A DNA stretch of 64,000 bases from Dyadobacter sp. CY261 (lineage in GTDB: Bacteria; Bacteroidota; Bacteroidia; Cytophagales; Spirosomataceae), in contig NZ_JAKCPW010000021.1 in the NCBI RefSeq assembly GCF_021440085.1, positions 1-64,000 of the forward strand, given 5' to 3'. How positions within the stretch are numbered: the first letter of the stretch is position 1; each line of letters starts with the position of its first letter. The notes under the pieces are model-generated. The model did no database searches. It worked only from the letters and a program-made list of their open reading frames with translations, and had not been told where the DNA came from. The position numbers and the translations under genes are program-made. Below are positions 26,304 to 35,757 of this stretch, one piece after another.

Positions 26304-27563
26304 ATGTCGTTGACCGATTTGAAGTGCCGTACTGCCAAACCGAAAGACAAGGCTTATCGCTTGGTCGATTCTGGTGGGCTGTTCCTTGATATGTCTCCAA
26401 CCGGAAGACGTACCTGGCGTTTGAAGTACCGTTTTCAAGGAAAGGAAAAGCTGTTAACGATTGGCCCTTATCCAGCAATTTCCATATTAGATGCCAGAAT
26501 AAAGAGCGAAGCTGCTAAGGAAAGGCTGTTAAGTGGCCTTGATCCATGTCAGCTCAAACAGGACGAGAAGAAATTAGCCGAGTTTAAGAACGCTCAAACT
26601 GTTGAATTAATCGCGATGGAGTGGTACCGAAAGAATCTGTCGACCTGGGCACCTAGTTATGGAAAAAATGTATTATCTCGGCTGAAACTAAATGTGTTTC
26701 CCTTTATCGGTCAGCATCCGATATCAAAAATAACGGTTCAGCACATACTGGTCTGTGCTCAGAAAGTAGAGAACCGGGGGAAGTCGGATCTGGCGCATCG
26801 GGTTTTACAAATGATAGGCCAGATTATGCGGTATGCAGTCGTTACAGGCCGGGCAGAAAGAGACCTGACAGTTGATCTGAGAGGTGCGCTAAAAAAATAT
26901 AGGAAGGGGCATTTCGCCTCCATTGATATTGATGAGTTACCTAAATTGTTGAAAGCGCTTGAAAGGAACGATGTTCGCCTTTTCAGACAGACCGTTTTAG
27001 CAATTAGATTAATTTTATTAACGTTCGTTCGAACAAGTGAGCTCATCAATGCAACTTGGGGCGAATTCGATTTAAAAAAGAAACTTTGGCATATTCCGCC
27101 GGAGCGGATGAAAACGCGTATAGCGCATACTGTTCCGCTTTCTAGCCAGACAATCGAAATCCTGATGGAGTTGAAAAAATTATATGGGGAGGATGGGTAT
27201 ATTCTTCCAAGTGCTTTTAAAAGAGGGAAGCCGATGAGTAACAATGCAATCTTAACTGCGCTTGGCAGATTGGGTTACAAAAAGAAAATGACCGGACACG
27301 GGTTCCGGTCATTAGCAATGAGCGCAATTAAAGAGAGACTTAATTATCGTCATGAAGTGGTGGATCGGCAACTAGCCCATCAACCTAAGAATAAGATTGA
27401 CAAAGCATACGATCGAGCGATGTTCCTTCCCGATCGGATAAAAATGATGCAGCAGTGGGCTGATTATATTGATCGCGTTTCGGGAAAAGACAAGAATCTA
27501 GTGAAGGCTCGAGTTACTCCGGAGAAGCTAAGAAAATCTTCTGGCATTCGACGATGTCGCTGA
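26304..27563 (+). CDS. int: P4-type tyrosine integrase (DUF4102 N-terminus)
   Basis: From ATG 26304 the 419-residue protein starts Met-Ser-Leu-Thr-Asp-Leu-Lys-Cys-Arg-Thr-Ala-Lys-Pro, the arm-binding opening of P4-like integrases (DUF4102). A core-binding SAM-like domain follows (about 100-190), then the catalytic domain. Visible catalytic residues are Arg in Phe-Val-Arg-Thr-Ser-Glu-Leu, the His-x-x-Arg in Gly-His-Gly-Phe-Arg, a late His in Leu-Ala-His-Gln, and the nucleophile Tyr in Lys-Ala-Tyr-Asp-Arg. A frame 46 codons longer exists but runs through the arm-site repeats, so the later ATG is right. The enzyme catalyses integration and excision of the flanking element. Its 3' end overlaps the convergent AlpA-like gene by 50 bp. 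Confidence 0.9.
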   Translation: MSLTDLKCRTAKPKDKAYRLVDSGGLFLDMSPTGRRTWRLKYRFQGKEKLLTIGPYPAISILDARIKSEAAKERLLSGLDPCQLKQDEKKLAEFKNAQTVELIAMEWYRKNLSTWAPSYGKNVLSRLKLNVFPFIGQHPISKITVQHILVCAQKVENRGKSDLAHRVLQMIGQIMRYAVVTGRAERDLTVDLRGALKKYRKGHFASIDIDELPKLLKALERNDVRLFRQTVLAIRLILLTFVRTSELINATWGEFDLKKKLWHIPPERMKTRIAHTVPLSSQTIEILMELKKLYGEDGYILPSAFKRGKPMSNNAILTALGRLGYKKKMTGHGFRSLAMSAIKERLNYRHEVVDRQLAHQPKNKIDKAYDRAMFLPDRIKMMQQWADYIDRVSGKDKNLVKARVTPEKLRKSSGIRRCR

Positions 27564-27726
27564 TTTTCCAGGCCGTAATTCGCTGAGACAATTTATAGGG
27601 CTTGGGAAATCGTCCCGACTTACAACCTCTCCACCACGTAGATTCACTCACAGGAATAAGTTTCAATATTTGCTCAAGTCTCAGGAAACCGATGAGATAA
27701 GGTAAACGGGTATATGAATCGTCCAT
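27514..27726 (-). CDS. AlpA-like excisionase/regulator
   Basis: From ATG 27726 the 70-residue protein has the MerR-like winged helix-turn-helix of the AlpA family: Ile-Leu-Lys-Leu-Ile-Pro-Val-Ser-Glu-Ser-Thr-Trp-Trp-Arg-Gly, then Gly-Arg-Phe-Pro-Lys-Pro and Thr-Ala-Trp-Lys. Proteins of this type act as excisionases or regulators of the P4-type integrase they sit beside. A longer frame (to 27780) adds 18 residues unlike the family. The 3' end overlaps the integrase 3' end tail to tail, suggesting the two are expressed in opposition. Confidence 0.8.
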   Translation of the reverse strand: MDDSYTRLPYLIGFLRLEQILKLIPVSESTWWRGCKSGRFPKPYKLSQRITAWKISDIVECQKIFLASPE

Positions 27727-27780
27727 AGCGGGTCCTTTGGAAAGAGAATTGAATTTTGGTTGCCACCCAACCTTTCTCAA

Positions 27781-28462
27781 CTATTCATTAGAAAGTTCAA
27801 ATTACGATCGTCCGAATTGTTCCTGAGAAGTGGCATTGCGACACCTAAATTCTACTGCAACTTGTTGTTTTTTTCTGGAAATGTTTGTCTTGTTAAAGGT
27901 TAAAGGCCGTCGGATGAATTTGGGACCTAACTTTCAAAGAAGAATAATAGTCAAATGGCTTTTATTCTATCGCTTCTGCTCGATTGATCCTTTCGAAAGG
28001 CGGAATCGACCTTGCGAACCGTAAATGTATTTTTACTACATTAATCTTTCAACACGAGGGTGTTACTCACTACGCTCTCGACATTTTTGGAGAACAACCG
28101 GCCGAAAAAAGGTACCCAATACTGGCAAGCCGCGAGGTATGAGACTGATAAGCCAATCGGAAGAAAATACACTTTAATGAAAGCGCATTACTAAGTCACA
28201 TCCGCAACCGCATTGTCGTTTGGCAGCGCAGGAATAACATCATAATTTGAATCGGGCACCATCAGCTAAATCTCTTCTCGGGCCATGAAAGAGGAGTGCG
28301 GAGGAAACCTTATCGAGTATGGTTATGTAGAACGTAATCAATCTTTAACGCTTCGGGAATATTAAGGTAAAATTGACAATCTATGATAGAAATCCTATGA
28401 ACGACTGGTTACAGCCGGTTGATTCATCTGGTGCCGAACCCGACATAGATTGAGGAGCTTAA
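27781..28462. other. gene-free stretch inside the element
   Basis: About 680 bp without a supported gene between the AlpA-like gene and the small helix-turn-helix gene. The short frame at 27830-28024 has no recognisable features. Regulatory sites or an origin could be here, but I see none clearly. Confidence 0.35.
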
Positions 28463-28660
28463 ATGAAAATCGACGAACCTGATGCACAGCAATTGATGAG
28501 CCGAAGGGCTGCTGCTGAATACCTTGGTACGACGGTAGGTGTGATGGCCGTCTGGGATTGCCTGAAAAGGTATGACTTCAAGCCGAAAAAGATTTCAGGA
28601 ATGGTTTACTATAATAAAGACGACCTCGATAGCCACCTGAACCGAATGTTCTTCGCTTAA
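28463..28660 (+). CDS. small helix-turn-helix DNA-binding protein
   Basis: The 65-residue protein reads Met-Ser-Arg-Arg-Ala-Ala-Ala-Glu-Tyr-Leu-Gly-Thr, the opening of a MerR/excisionase-like winged helix (HTH_17 type), and ends with Tyr-Asn-Lys-Asp-Asp-Leu-Asp-Ser-His-Leu, the usual closing helix. A Shine-Dalgarno-like TGAGGAG lies about 5 bp upstream of the ATG. It probably regulates the primase/ArdC genes or aids element replication; it lies 90 bp upstream of the primase gene on the same strand. Confidence 0.7.
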   Translation: MKIDEPDAQQLMSRRAAAEYLGTTVGVMAVWDCLKRYDFKPKKISGMVYYNKDDLDSHLNRMFFA

Positions 28661-28750
28661 AAACACAAAATCAAAAACGGGGAAGAAAGGTTCTGGACAA
28701 ACTTTTCTTCCCCTGTGCCCTTTATACATCGATTTCCCAGGAGGATCGCA

Positions 28751-29680
28751 ATGGACAAGGACCATGCGGACAGTATAGCTATTTCCGAAATTCTGGACAA
28801 GCTTCAAATCCAACCCCAGCATAGTGGCAAGGCAAAAGCGTTATACCACTCTCCGTTCAGCAAGGAGAAGCAGCCAAGTTTCTGGGTCTATTTCAAGACA
28901 AATACCTGGTATGACTATGCCATACCGGCGGGCGGCGATCTTCATGAGCTCGCCTGGCGATATTTAAGATTCGCCGGAGAGGCCTACACACCTGTTGATG
29001 TCGAGCGATGGATTGTTAATATGGCGAGGGGAGGGCTTCTAACCGAACAACTCGACAAAAGTATTTTCCCGCCCAACGAAGTAGACGGACCCTTCCTAAC
29101 TGCCAAATCTGTAGAGCAAATCCGATTTATTGGCCTGATCAAATATCTTGAAGGCTTGGGCATCCCACTGTCGCTTGCCCGTCGGTACGCGACAGAGCTG
29201 AAAGTTTTCAACCACAAAACCGGCAAGACGTTTATCGCTATCGGTATCGAAAATGAAAACGGAGGGCATGAACTGCGCAATCCATTTTTCAACGGGTTTG
29301 TCCAGCAGCGAGGTATTACGTTTTTTCGGGGGAAACCCCCCCGCTCCAGTGGCATACATGTCTTCAAGGACATATTCGATTTTCTGTCGGTTCTTACTCA
29401 GCTAGATTGCCAGGCATGGGAGCACGACACAATCATCTTGCACGCCAATTCCAATGCGGCACTCGCAGCTCCGTATATTCAGCACTACGATTATAAGACC
29501 TTGTATACCTGGATGGACAATGACCCTGCTGGTCAAAGTACGACAAATGTCCTGCACGGCTTTGTCCGCAGCCAGCCTGGACTGGTGCATTTGAAAATGA
29601 ACCGGGTCTATGAGGACTTTCTTTCTGTAAATGCCTGGCATGTCGCCCCAGAAACCAGGAAAAATCACCTGAAACTGTAA
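28751..29680 (+). CDS. Toprim primase-like protein lacking key residues
   Basis: The ATG at 28751 is fixed by GGAGG six bases upstream; an ORF 12 codons longer lacks such a site. The 309-residue protein begins with a CHC2-like fold (Tyr-His-Ser-Pro-Phe then Pro-Ser-Phe-Trp-Val, Gly-Gly-Asp-Leu-His-Glu-Leu) that has no zinc-binding Cys. A Toprim-like domain follows, with Trp-Met-Asp-Asn-Asp-Pro-Ala-Gly-Gln for the acidic metal site. The usual catalytic Glu in the Val-Phe-Glu-Gly-Phe-x-Asp-Phe motif is replaced: here Val-Phe-Lys-Asp-Ile-Phe-Asp-Phe. It belongs to the mobile-element primase group common on conjugative elements. Activity is doubtful given these losses. Confidence 0.75.
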   Translation: MDKDHADSIAISEILDKLQIQPQHSGKAKALYHSPFSKEKQPSFWVYFKTNTWYDYAIPAGGDLHELAWRYLRFAGEAYTPVDVERWIVNMARGGLLTEQLDKSIFPPNEVDGPFLTAKSVEQIRFIGLIKYLEGLGIPLSLARRYATELKVFNHKTGKTFIAIGIENENGGHELRNPFFNGFVQQRGITFFRGKPPRSSGIHVFKDIFDFLSVLTQLDCQAWEHDTIILHANSNAALAAPYIQHYDYKTLYTWMDNDPAGQSTTNVLHGFVRSQPGLVHLKMNRVYEDFLSVNAWHVAPETRKNHLKL

Positions 29681-29881
29681 CAGCATCTGTTGCCGGAAAT
29701 ATATCGTCACGGTCTCCGCAGGTCGGGGATGGAATTGTGTGACTATACCCGGCCCGCTCATTCCACCAACAAGAATTTTCCCCTGCCTTCGGCATTCCTC
29801 GCGCGTCAAAATTCTTGCCGGTTCATTCGCTTAAAGCCGGGTTTTGGTCACTCACATCCCCCAACCTGCGGAGAGATTACT

Positions 29882-30811
29882 ATGACTTTACATTCCCATT
29901 CACACATATCCGAAAAACAAACCAATGGACAGCCAGCTGGCGATATTTATTCTCGGGTCACCAACAAGATTCTGGCCGACCTTGAAAAAGGGGAATTGAC
30001 CTGGCGCAAACCCTGGAGCAACGAACATCTGGCCGGATCGATTACCGTTCCCAAACGCTGGAACGGCATTCCCTATACCGGAATCAACATCATTGTCTTG
30101 TGGGCAACTGCGGCAGAACAAAGCTATGCATTACCGCATTGGATGACATTCAAGCAGGCCGTAGACATGAAAGCCAGTGTCCGCAAGGGTGAGAAGGGTA
30201 CCCAAGTCGTTTATGCTGACAGTCTTGTTAAAGAAGAGGAAAACGACAAAGGCGAACTTGAAGAAAAACGTATTCCATACCTGAAGGCTTACACGGTCTT
30301 CAACGCATCGCAAATCGACGGTTTGCCGGAGAGCTACTACGAAACTCCTGCGGTTAGAAAAGATGGGTCTGCTCAGCGCATAGCAAAGCTGGAAGAATTC
30401 TTCGCTAGCACCAAAGCTGAAATTCATACTGGTACCAAGGCGGTGTATAACCAAACCGCCGATAAGATCCAGATGCCTCCGTTTGCAAGCTTCGGTAGTC
30501 CGCTAGACTATTACAGCACGTTGGCGCATGAGCTTACGCACTGGACAAAACATCCTACGCGCCTGAACCGTGACTTTGGGCGGAAGCACTTTGGTGATGA
30601 TGGTTATGCCAAAGAAGAGTTGGTGGCAGAATTAGGGGCTTGTTTCCTTGGTGCAGCGCTGGATTTTGAACCGATGCCTGAAGAGCAACATGCAGCTTAC
30701 ATTCAGTCTTGGTTGAAGGTGTTGAAGGATGACAAGCGTTTTATCTTCTCGGCAGCATCTCATGCTCAAAAAGCGGTTGAATATTTGAGTAAGCCTCAAT
30801 TGGTTATATAG
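29882..30811 (+). CDS. ardC: ArdC-like ssDNA-binding antirestriction protein
   Basis: The 309-residue protein (ATG 29882, after GGAGAGATT) has an N-terminal ssDNA-binding domain (DUF1738/ArdC-N; Thr-Trp-Arg-Lys-Pro-Trp and Tyr-Thr-Gly-Ile-Asn). Its C-terminal zincin domain carries His216-Glu-Leu-Thr-His220-Trp. ArdC proteins protect incoming single-stranded DNA during conjugation. An ORF extending to 29690 is not the start. The final 50 residues reappear in a frameshifted fragment at 47188-47373, showing that a second copy of this gene was lost by deletion. It stands 200 bp after the primase on the same strand. Confidence 0.85.
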   Translation: MTLHSHSHISEKQTNGQPAGDIYSRVTNKILADLEKGELTWRKPWSNEHLAGSITVPKRWNGIPYTGINIIVLWATAAEQSYALPHWMTFKQAVDMKASVRKGEKGTQVVYADSLVKEEENDKGELEEKRIPYLKAYTVFNASQIDGLPESYYETPAVRKDGSAQRIAKLEEFFASTKAEIHTGTKAVYNQTADKIQMPPFASFGSPLDYYSTLAHELTHWTKHPTRLNRDFGRKHFGDDGYAKEELVAELGACFLGAALDFEPMPEEQHAAYIQSWLKVLKDDKRFIFSAASHAQKAVEYLSKPQLVI

Positions 30812-30963
30812 GCAGAGCATAACAACCTCTCGTAACCCAGGGAAGTGCACGAAGATCCCGTACGTCATTATTCCGTTTGTTGACATGGCTTAGGGTCATC
30901 TTATTCTATCGGCTCAGTATTCTCAAAAATATCATGTATCCTGAGAGAATATCTAATGAATAT

Positions 30964-32373
30964 TCATTTCACGAATTCATAGTTAGGAACGAAGTTAGGG
31001 AACGTCGTATTCGAAAAAATATTTAGCATATATTCACTATCATTATTATGAAGTATAAACGATTTTGGAAATTTTCTTACCCAACTATCATCTAAAAAAT
31101 TAATTCTGTTCGACTGCCTGATCCTATACATTCTAGGATCTATGTACGTCTCCGTGAGCTCCTCACCATCGACCTCGTCGACATAGTCATCAACATTTCC
31201 CATCATTCTATCCAGCTTATACCAAGCTATATCGTTCTCGTTTCTAAGGCTATCAATCCTAATTTTATCTGTTTTAATTCCTTTTATATAAAACGATAGG
31301 ATGTTTCCTTTCTGATTTACTCCTAATTCTTCATTACCCACAAACCTGTTTCTGTGAAATATTTTCCCCCTTTTTTCTAAAAAAAAATGCGCTACCTGAC
31401 AGTTAAACTCAAAATCTTCTCTATTTGACATTCTTTTTATATTTCCATAGATAACACTTGGGCTGCGACCCAACGTGCGCGACGCTACTCTATTCATTCC
31501 GTCAAGTAAAGCCTGTCCAAGATTATCTCCAATTGATGCAAATATTTGCCTATTAGTATTTAAGAGCAAATCTATTCCCCTGTTTCTTGCAGCAACGCTT
31601 AGTCTCATATCGAACAAGTCATGGTTCTGGTCATAAATCGACTGGATAAAATCTATTTCCTCCATTTTCCTTGATTTTACCAGTTGTGACAAGAGTACCT
31701 GATCTATACTAAACAATGATGACAAAACATAGCCGGAACCATCATTCAAATTTATCGCCCGTTCCAACGCTGACAATTTCTCCATAACATCCTGACCAGG
31801 GCTCGAAGTGGCTAGTTTGCTTATGGCATCTGCTAAATCTCGCCGATTTCTTTGAATCTGAGCGCTGTCATTTAAAATCCTTGCCTTATCTATCTGAACG
31901 GTCTTCTCTTTTTCTATCGATATTTTCGATTCCAATTCATCGTTATTTCTCTTCGTAATTTGCTTTGCCAAATCCAGCTCATATCTCTTTTGTCCCGTCA
32001 TAGCCTCGATGCTCCTCAAAGTCTGGCCTTCTATACGTTCCTGAATTGCAGCCAAATTTTGCTTTTCTTTCTGCAATTCAATCTCCTTTGTAACTAAGCT
32101 TACTTTCTCAGCAGACAGGACCTTAATTGCTTGGAGTTCATTGTCACTTTTAATGGCCTCCTGCTCCTTTTGCTTGGTTTCCTCCCGTTTTTCAGAAATT
32201 TCATCCTCTCTATGATCATTGTACAACTGGATACCCCCATACACCATTCCGGAAATGGCCACTAGTACGGCAACTAGCTCACCCACTAGCTTGATTTTCC
32301 TTAGTTTGGCATTATCCTGATTACCTGCATCAGAGCTATCGGCATTTGATGCAGGAATTGAAGTATTTTCCAT
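30964..32373 (-). CDS. inner-membrane coiled-coil protein, unknown
   Basis: The 469-residue product has a short cytosolic N-terminus, one hydrophobic helix (about residues 28-48, Leu-Val-Gly-Glu-Leu-Val-Ala-Val-Leu-Val-Ala), and a long charged coiled coil (about 55-190). A folded C-terminal region of about 270 residues follows with no motif I recognise (Arg-Met-Ser-Asn-Arg-Glu-Asp-Phe). The C-terminal domain should be periplasmic or cytosolic depending on topology. The gene is alone, convergent with ardC. Architecture resembles membrane-anchored sensor or effector proteins often carried as island cargo, but no function can be assigned. Confidence 0.6.
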   Translation of the reverse strand: MENTSIPASNADSSDAGNQDNAKLRKIKLVGELVAVLVAISGMVYGGIQLYNDHREDEISEKREETKQKEQEAIKSDNELQAIKVLSAEKVSLVTKEIELQKEKQNLAAIQERIEGQTLRSIEAMTGQKRYELDLAKQITKRNNDELESKISIEKEKTVQIDKARILNDSAQIQRNRRDLADAISKLATSSPGQDVMEKLSALERAINLNDGSGYVLSSLFSIDQVLLSQLVKSRKMEEIDFIQSIYDQNHDLFDMRLSVAARNRGIDLLLNTNRQIFASIGDNLGQALLDGMNRVASRTLGRSPSVIYGNIKRMSNREDFEFNCQVAHFFLEKRGKIFHRNRFVGNEELGVNQKGNILSFYIKGIKTDKIRIDSLRNENDIAWYKLDRMMGNVDDYVDEVDGEELTETYIDPRMYRIRQSNRINFLDDSWVRKFPKSFILHNNDSEYMLNIFSNTTFPNFVPNYEFVK

Positions 32374-33409
32374 AGATGTCCGAAGTTTTCAACAAGAGCT
32401 TTTTTAAGTATCACAATGATGCGTAGAAATTGGTATTTTCTGAACTAGCTAGCCGACAATAACATGATCCCTCTCTGTCCGGAGATTTCCGAATACGTCA
32501 CCTTTCACCCAAATTTCATTTCGTTTCAAGTGCCGTATGCTAGCTCAGCCGACTGTGTAACAAAACCTGAGATCGCGACAGTTGTCCTGTCGTCAATCAC
32601 ACAAATGCGGTACATTTCAGATATCCGACAGGGCGACCTGAGCGGAACATCTTTAAAGGCTTTGTTAAACCTAAGCTAGGCGACAATCTAACCGTTATTT
32701 CGAACAAACGGCGCGTGTACAATTCTTCGATGTTGTGGCCATGCCGTGCGCCTCCATTGGGTTGACACTAGGTTATTGCGTTTGAACACCCAGGCCTCCA
32801 CGTACTCTAGAAGGTCGCTGTAGCGGCTCTATGATAGTTCACAAGATTTCCTCTTCCGATTTCCTTCCGCACTTTGACACCCGTTATCTCTCCACAGCTC
32901 CTGATTAACAATTACTTTGTCCCCTTACTTCATTTCTAACATAGTAATCACTTTTGAATCCTATGAATTATTGTCGACGGATCCCTCCCCCTAGTCATAG
33001 CACTCACATAATAGCCACCTTCGAGTTCCCTGCCAGGCTCCTCGCATCAATATATCAGTGCACTCAACGAAACCTTCTATGACGGCGTGGCATAAACGTC
33101 TCCGAGATTCATTATAATCCTTCTACCCGATTTCTACCCGTTCCAAATACAATTTCAGTGTTGCTAGGTTTCTATTAAACAATTTCGTTCCAGATTAATC
33201 GATTCCTGGCACCTACCTGTACTCTCATTTGAGCTTATAACATCATATGCCTGTTCTTAAAAATCCTGCAATAACCACTATCCGTAATCTCACTTTCACC
33301 ACATAGTGCACCAGCTCTAATGTATTCACAGCCATAAGCACGTCAGGGCCGTTTCACGTTTGTCAATCCATCGTATATAACCCAGTCAGCCTGTCCCAAT
33401 GAGTGAAAA
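32374..33409. other. about 1 kb without a supported gene
   Basis: AT- and CT-rich sequence with many stops in all frames. The short frame at 32464-32679 is open but featureless. It looks like decayed or non-coding spacer. Confidence 0.4.
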
Positions 33410-33664
33410 TCAACGAGCGTTAAGAGTTCGTAGAAACTCTCTAACAATGTCGATCTGTTGTATTCGTGCAGAATCCCGATAGTCCGTTGAGAAATTAAGT
33501 AATTGAGACTCGAGGTCTGGTATTAACACATTCAGCTGAGTCCTCTTGTCATTCAATACACTAAACGAGTTGGTATCAAAAGGACCCGGGACGCTTTGTG
33601 ACCAACTTGGAATAATAATAGAACTGAAGCACATCAAGATAAGGAAGTTTTCATCTGCAAACAC
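33410..33664 (-). CDS. possible small secreted protein
   Basis: From a GTG at 33664 the 84-residue product starts with a signal-peptide-like segment (Phe-Leu-Ile-Leu-Met-Cys-Phe-Ser-Ser-Ile-Ile-Ile-Pro-Ser-Trp-Ser-Gln). It continues with a helical, charged mature part (Asp-Leu-Glu-Ser-Gln-Leu-Leu-Asn-Phe). A longer frame to 33781 adds a basic, aromatic stretch unlike a protein start. Coding status rests on the signal peptide and amphipathic tail only. No neighbour supports it. Confidence 0.35.
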   Translation of the reverse strand: MFADENFLILMCFSSIIIPSWSQSVPGPFDTNSFSVLNDKRTQLNVLIPDLESQLLNFSTDYRDSARIQQIDIVREFLRTLNAR

Positions 33665-34097
33665 TGATGCAATTATCTGAAATAACCTTGGATTATGGCG
33701 GTATCTGATGTAGCTCCAAAACGTAAGCCTGTAAACAAAAATCCTGCAAACTCTCGCTAGGCAGCTTGGAATTGAATACACCTTTATGTGATATTGAGCT
33801 CTTTCAGACTACTTCCAATATCAGTGAATATAATATACAAATATTCAAATTTATTACCGGTAAATAATTGTTATACTAACGCGCACACTAAGGGTTCGCG
33901 TACTCACTACCTCAATTGCACTATCGGCTCTCAGATTTTCCCGTTTATGGGACTTCTCGAAAAAACACCAGACTTACAATTATTTAGCACCATCACCTCT
34001 TTGACGGACATGAACAATCGGACACAAGTATTGGTACGTCTCGGCTCCGGACAAAGCGTGAGAAAAGCATCAATACCCAACTTAGGCAATAAACCTG

Positions 34098-34397
34098 TCA
34101 GCAAGGGCGTGGTATCAGGCCTGCTGGTAACGACATGATCTTTTCCAGTTCGGCAGGATCGGTATGTTTATACAGGTAAGGGAAATCTCTGCTAAATTTT
34201 TTGAGCAATTGATAGCCGTTCCGTTTCGTGGCATTGCGAATATAATTTGCCTGAAAGGTAGCCGTCTCCCGCATTGCTATATAGTAGACCTCGTCCATGT
34301 CTGGGTTCAGCTGCATAAACCGTTCAAAATGTTGCAGGGAGATCGCAATCAATTTACACGGTTTATAGAAGTCATTGAAACCTCTGGGCCAGATCAA
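34098..34397 (-). pseudogene. possible Crp/Fnr-type regulator fragment
   Basis: The translation contains Lys-Leu-Ile-Ala-Ile-Ser-Leu-Gln-His-Phe-Glu-Arg-Phe, then Tyr-Gln-Leu-Leu-Lys-Lys-Phe-Ser-Arg-Asp-Phe-Pro. This resembles the end of a cyclic-nucleotide-binding domain and the linker before the HTH of Bacteroidota Crp-like regulators. Both ends are missing. On the right it meets, at about 34372, the truncated gene of the AbiE cassette, so insertion of that cassette probably cut it. The assignment is tentative. Confidence 0.35.
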
Positions 34398-34800
34398 ATT
34401 TGTCGATCAGAAAGCACAGCTCGCAGTGCAGATTGAAAATTGTGGTCTGGGGCCTATGATCATTGAAAGCCTTTCATTTTCGAAGGAAGGAAAGGTTTCT
34501 TTAAAAATTGATGAATATCTGGGTTTGGATAGCCGCTCATTTTTTTCGGAGGGCATTGATAGTGAAATCAAGAAGGTTTTGCCACCAAATGGCCAAATGG
34601 ACGTTTTCGCGAAAAATGTAACTTCTTTGACTCCCGAAGAGATTGATTTGGTGAAAGGCAAATTGTCGGTTGTTGGTGTGAAGCTGGTGTATTGCGATAT
34701 ATACAACAATCGGTTTACTGCCGAACGTAGTTTGCAATGGTTTTCACGTCATCACTCACAGACAAGATTATTCAAACTCGATCCAGGAAATCGTCGTTAA
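34375..34800 (+). pseudogene. truncated copy of the AbiE-cassette membrane gene
   Basis: From about 34372 the sequence closely matches the gene at 50726-51193 (shared Gly-Gln-Ile-Lys-Phe-Val-Asp-Gln-Lys and Ile-Glu-Asn-Cys-Gly-Leu-Gly-Pro-Met-Ile-Ile). It lacks the first 30 residues, which hold the membrane anchor, and has lost the matching stop codon (TCA-TAG there, TCA-CAG here), so it runs on antisense into the toxin gene. Both start and stop are therefore damaged. A product from a TTG start is unlikely to work. Confidence 0.7.
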
Positions 34801-35757
34801 ACGGGACTGAATGGATTTTAGGCAATTTAGAATGGATGCGTCATCCGGCAGTTTGCCAAATACCAGATTTCTAAACTCCCGTGTGTAAGCATCTTTAATT
34901 TGATTCCATGTAATTTCCAGATCGCTGAATATCACAGCATCCATTGGATGTTTTCTGAGCCACTGATTATTATTCCGAAAGCTTTTAAAATCGTCTATTC
35001 CAACATCTGTCAACATTTTCTCAAATTCGGCGGATTGAAGGAATTGGGAATATTCTTCCAGTTGCAATAATTGATAAAGGTCGTAAATATGGCGTACTTT
35101 CTTCCGGAGATCCACTATGGGCGTGCCCGTATGGGAAAACCGGACAAGACTCATGATTTTTTCGCACGAAGTCCGTAACGGTGACAGAATCTGAACCGTA
35201 AATGGCAGCAGGTTATACTGTGCTGCTATTTGTTCTTGGTTTGCCTCCAGCATCATTTCGTCGACAAATGAAACGATAGTTTGTTCCCCATATGGCTCGT
35301 AATTTCCGAGCCATGTACTTTCGAGAACAATTACATCTCTTATTTGACCATAAGTGCCGGCGAATTCTTTTGGAAATAAGTGGGCCGTTTTCCTGTTCAT
35401 GCCTCTTTTGTGTGTAAGTCCTTCCAGCTCGATCTCAGGCAGGACGGGCTCAATGGAAGCGCTTATTTTTTTGAGCTTGGTTTTAAGGCGGTTATCTGTT
35501 TCACCTTCCTTGCGAAGAACGACCAGATCGATATCTTCGGAAAAGCGTTCAATCTTTTTGAAGCATTTAGATAGAGCAGTGCCACCTTTGAAGATCGTCT
35601 CATCGCCAATTTCATTTTCGAAAATCGTAAAAAGTGCGTAGGTTACCCAGTAGTCTTTTTCAACATATATGGCGGGAATTCGCATGCGGTCCGCTGTTGC
35701 TTGAATTGCCTGCCGGAAGAGTGCTTTGTTTTCGTGCAGGTTCATTTGATATTCCAC
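34768..35757 (-). CDS. AbiEii/AbiGii-family nucleotidyltransferase toxin, copy 1
   Basis: The 329-residue protein shows the AbiEii signature: Ile-Phe-Lys-Gly-Gly-Thr-Ala-Leu-Ser-Lys-Cys-Phe, then Arg-Phe-Ser-Glu-Asp-Ile-Asp-Leu-Val-Val, the Gly-Ser-like and Asp-x-Asp catalytic motifs of nucleotidyltransferase toxins. Such toxins block growth when the cognate AbiEi antitoxin is lost. Its start overlaps the antitoxin stop by 16 bp, so translation is coupled. A second copy at 51198-52187 has the same length and is clearly similar throughout. Gene order (antitoxin then toxin) and the conserved operator upstream complete a type IV toxin-antitoxin module, which also stabilises mobile elements and can block phage. 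Confidence 0.85.
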   Translation of the reverse strand: MEYQMNLHENKALFRQAIQATADRMRIPAIYVEKDYWVTYALFTIFENEIGDETIFKGGTALSKCFKKIERFSEDIDLVVLRKEGETDNRLKTKLKKISASIEPVLPEIELEGLTHKRGMNRKTAHLFPKEFAGTYGQIRDVIVLESTWLGNYEPYGEQTIVSFVDEMMLEANQEQIAAQYNLLPFTVQILSPLRTSCEKIMSLVRFSHTGTPIVDLRKKVRHIYDLYQLLQLEEYSQFLQSAEFEKMLTDVGIDDFKSFRNNNQWLRKHPMDAVIFSDLEITWNQIKDAYTREFRNLVFGKLPDDASILNCLKSIQSRLTTISWIEFE

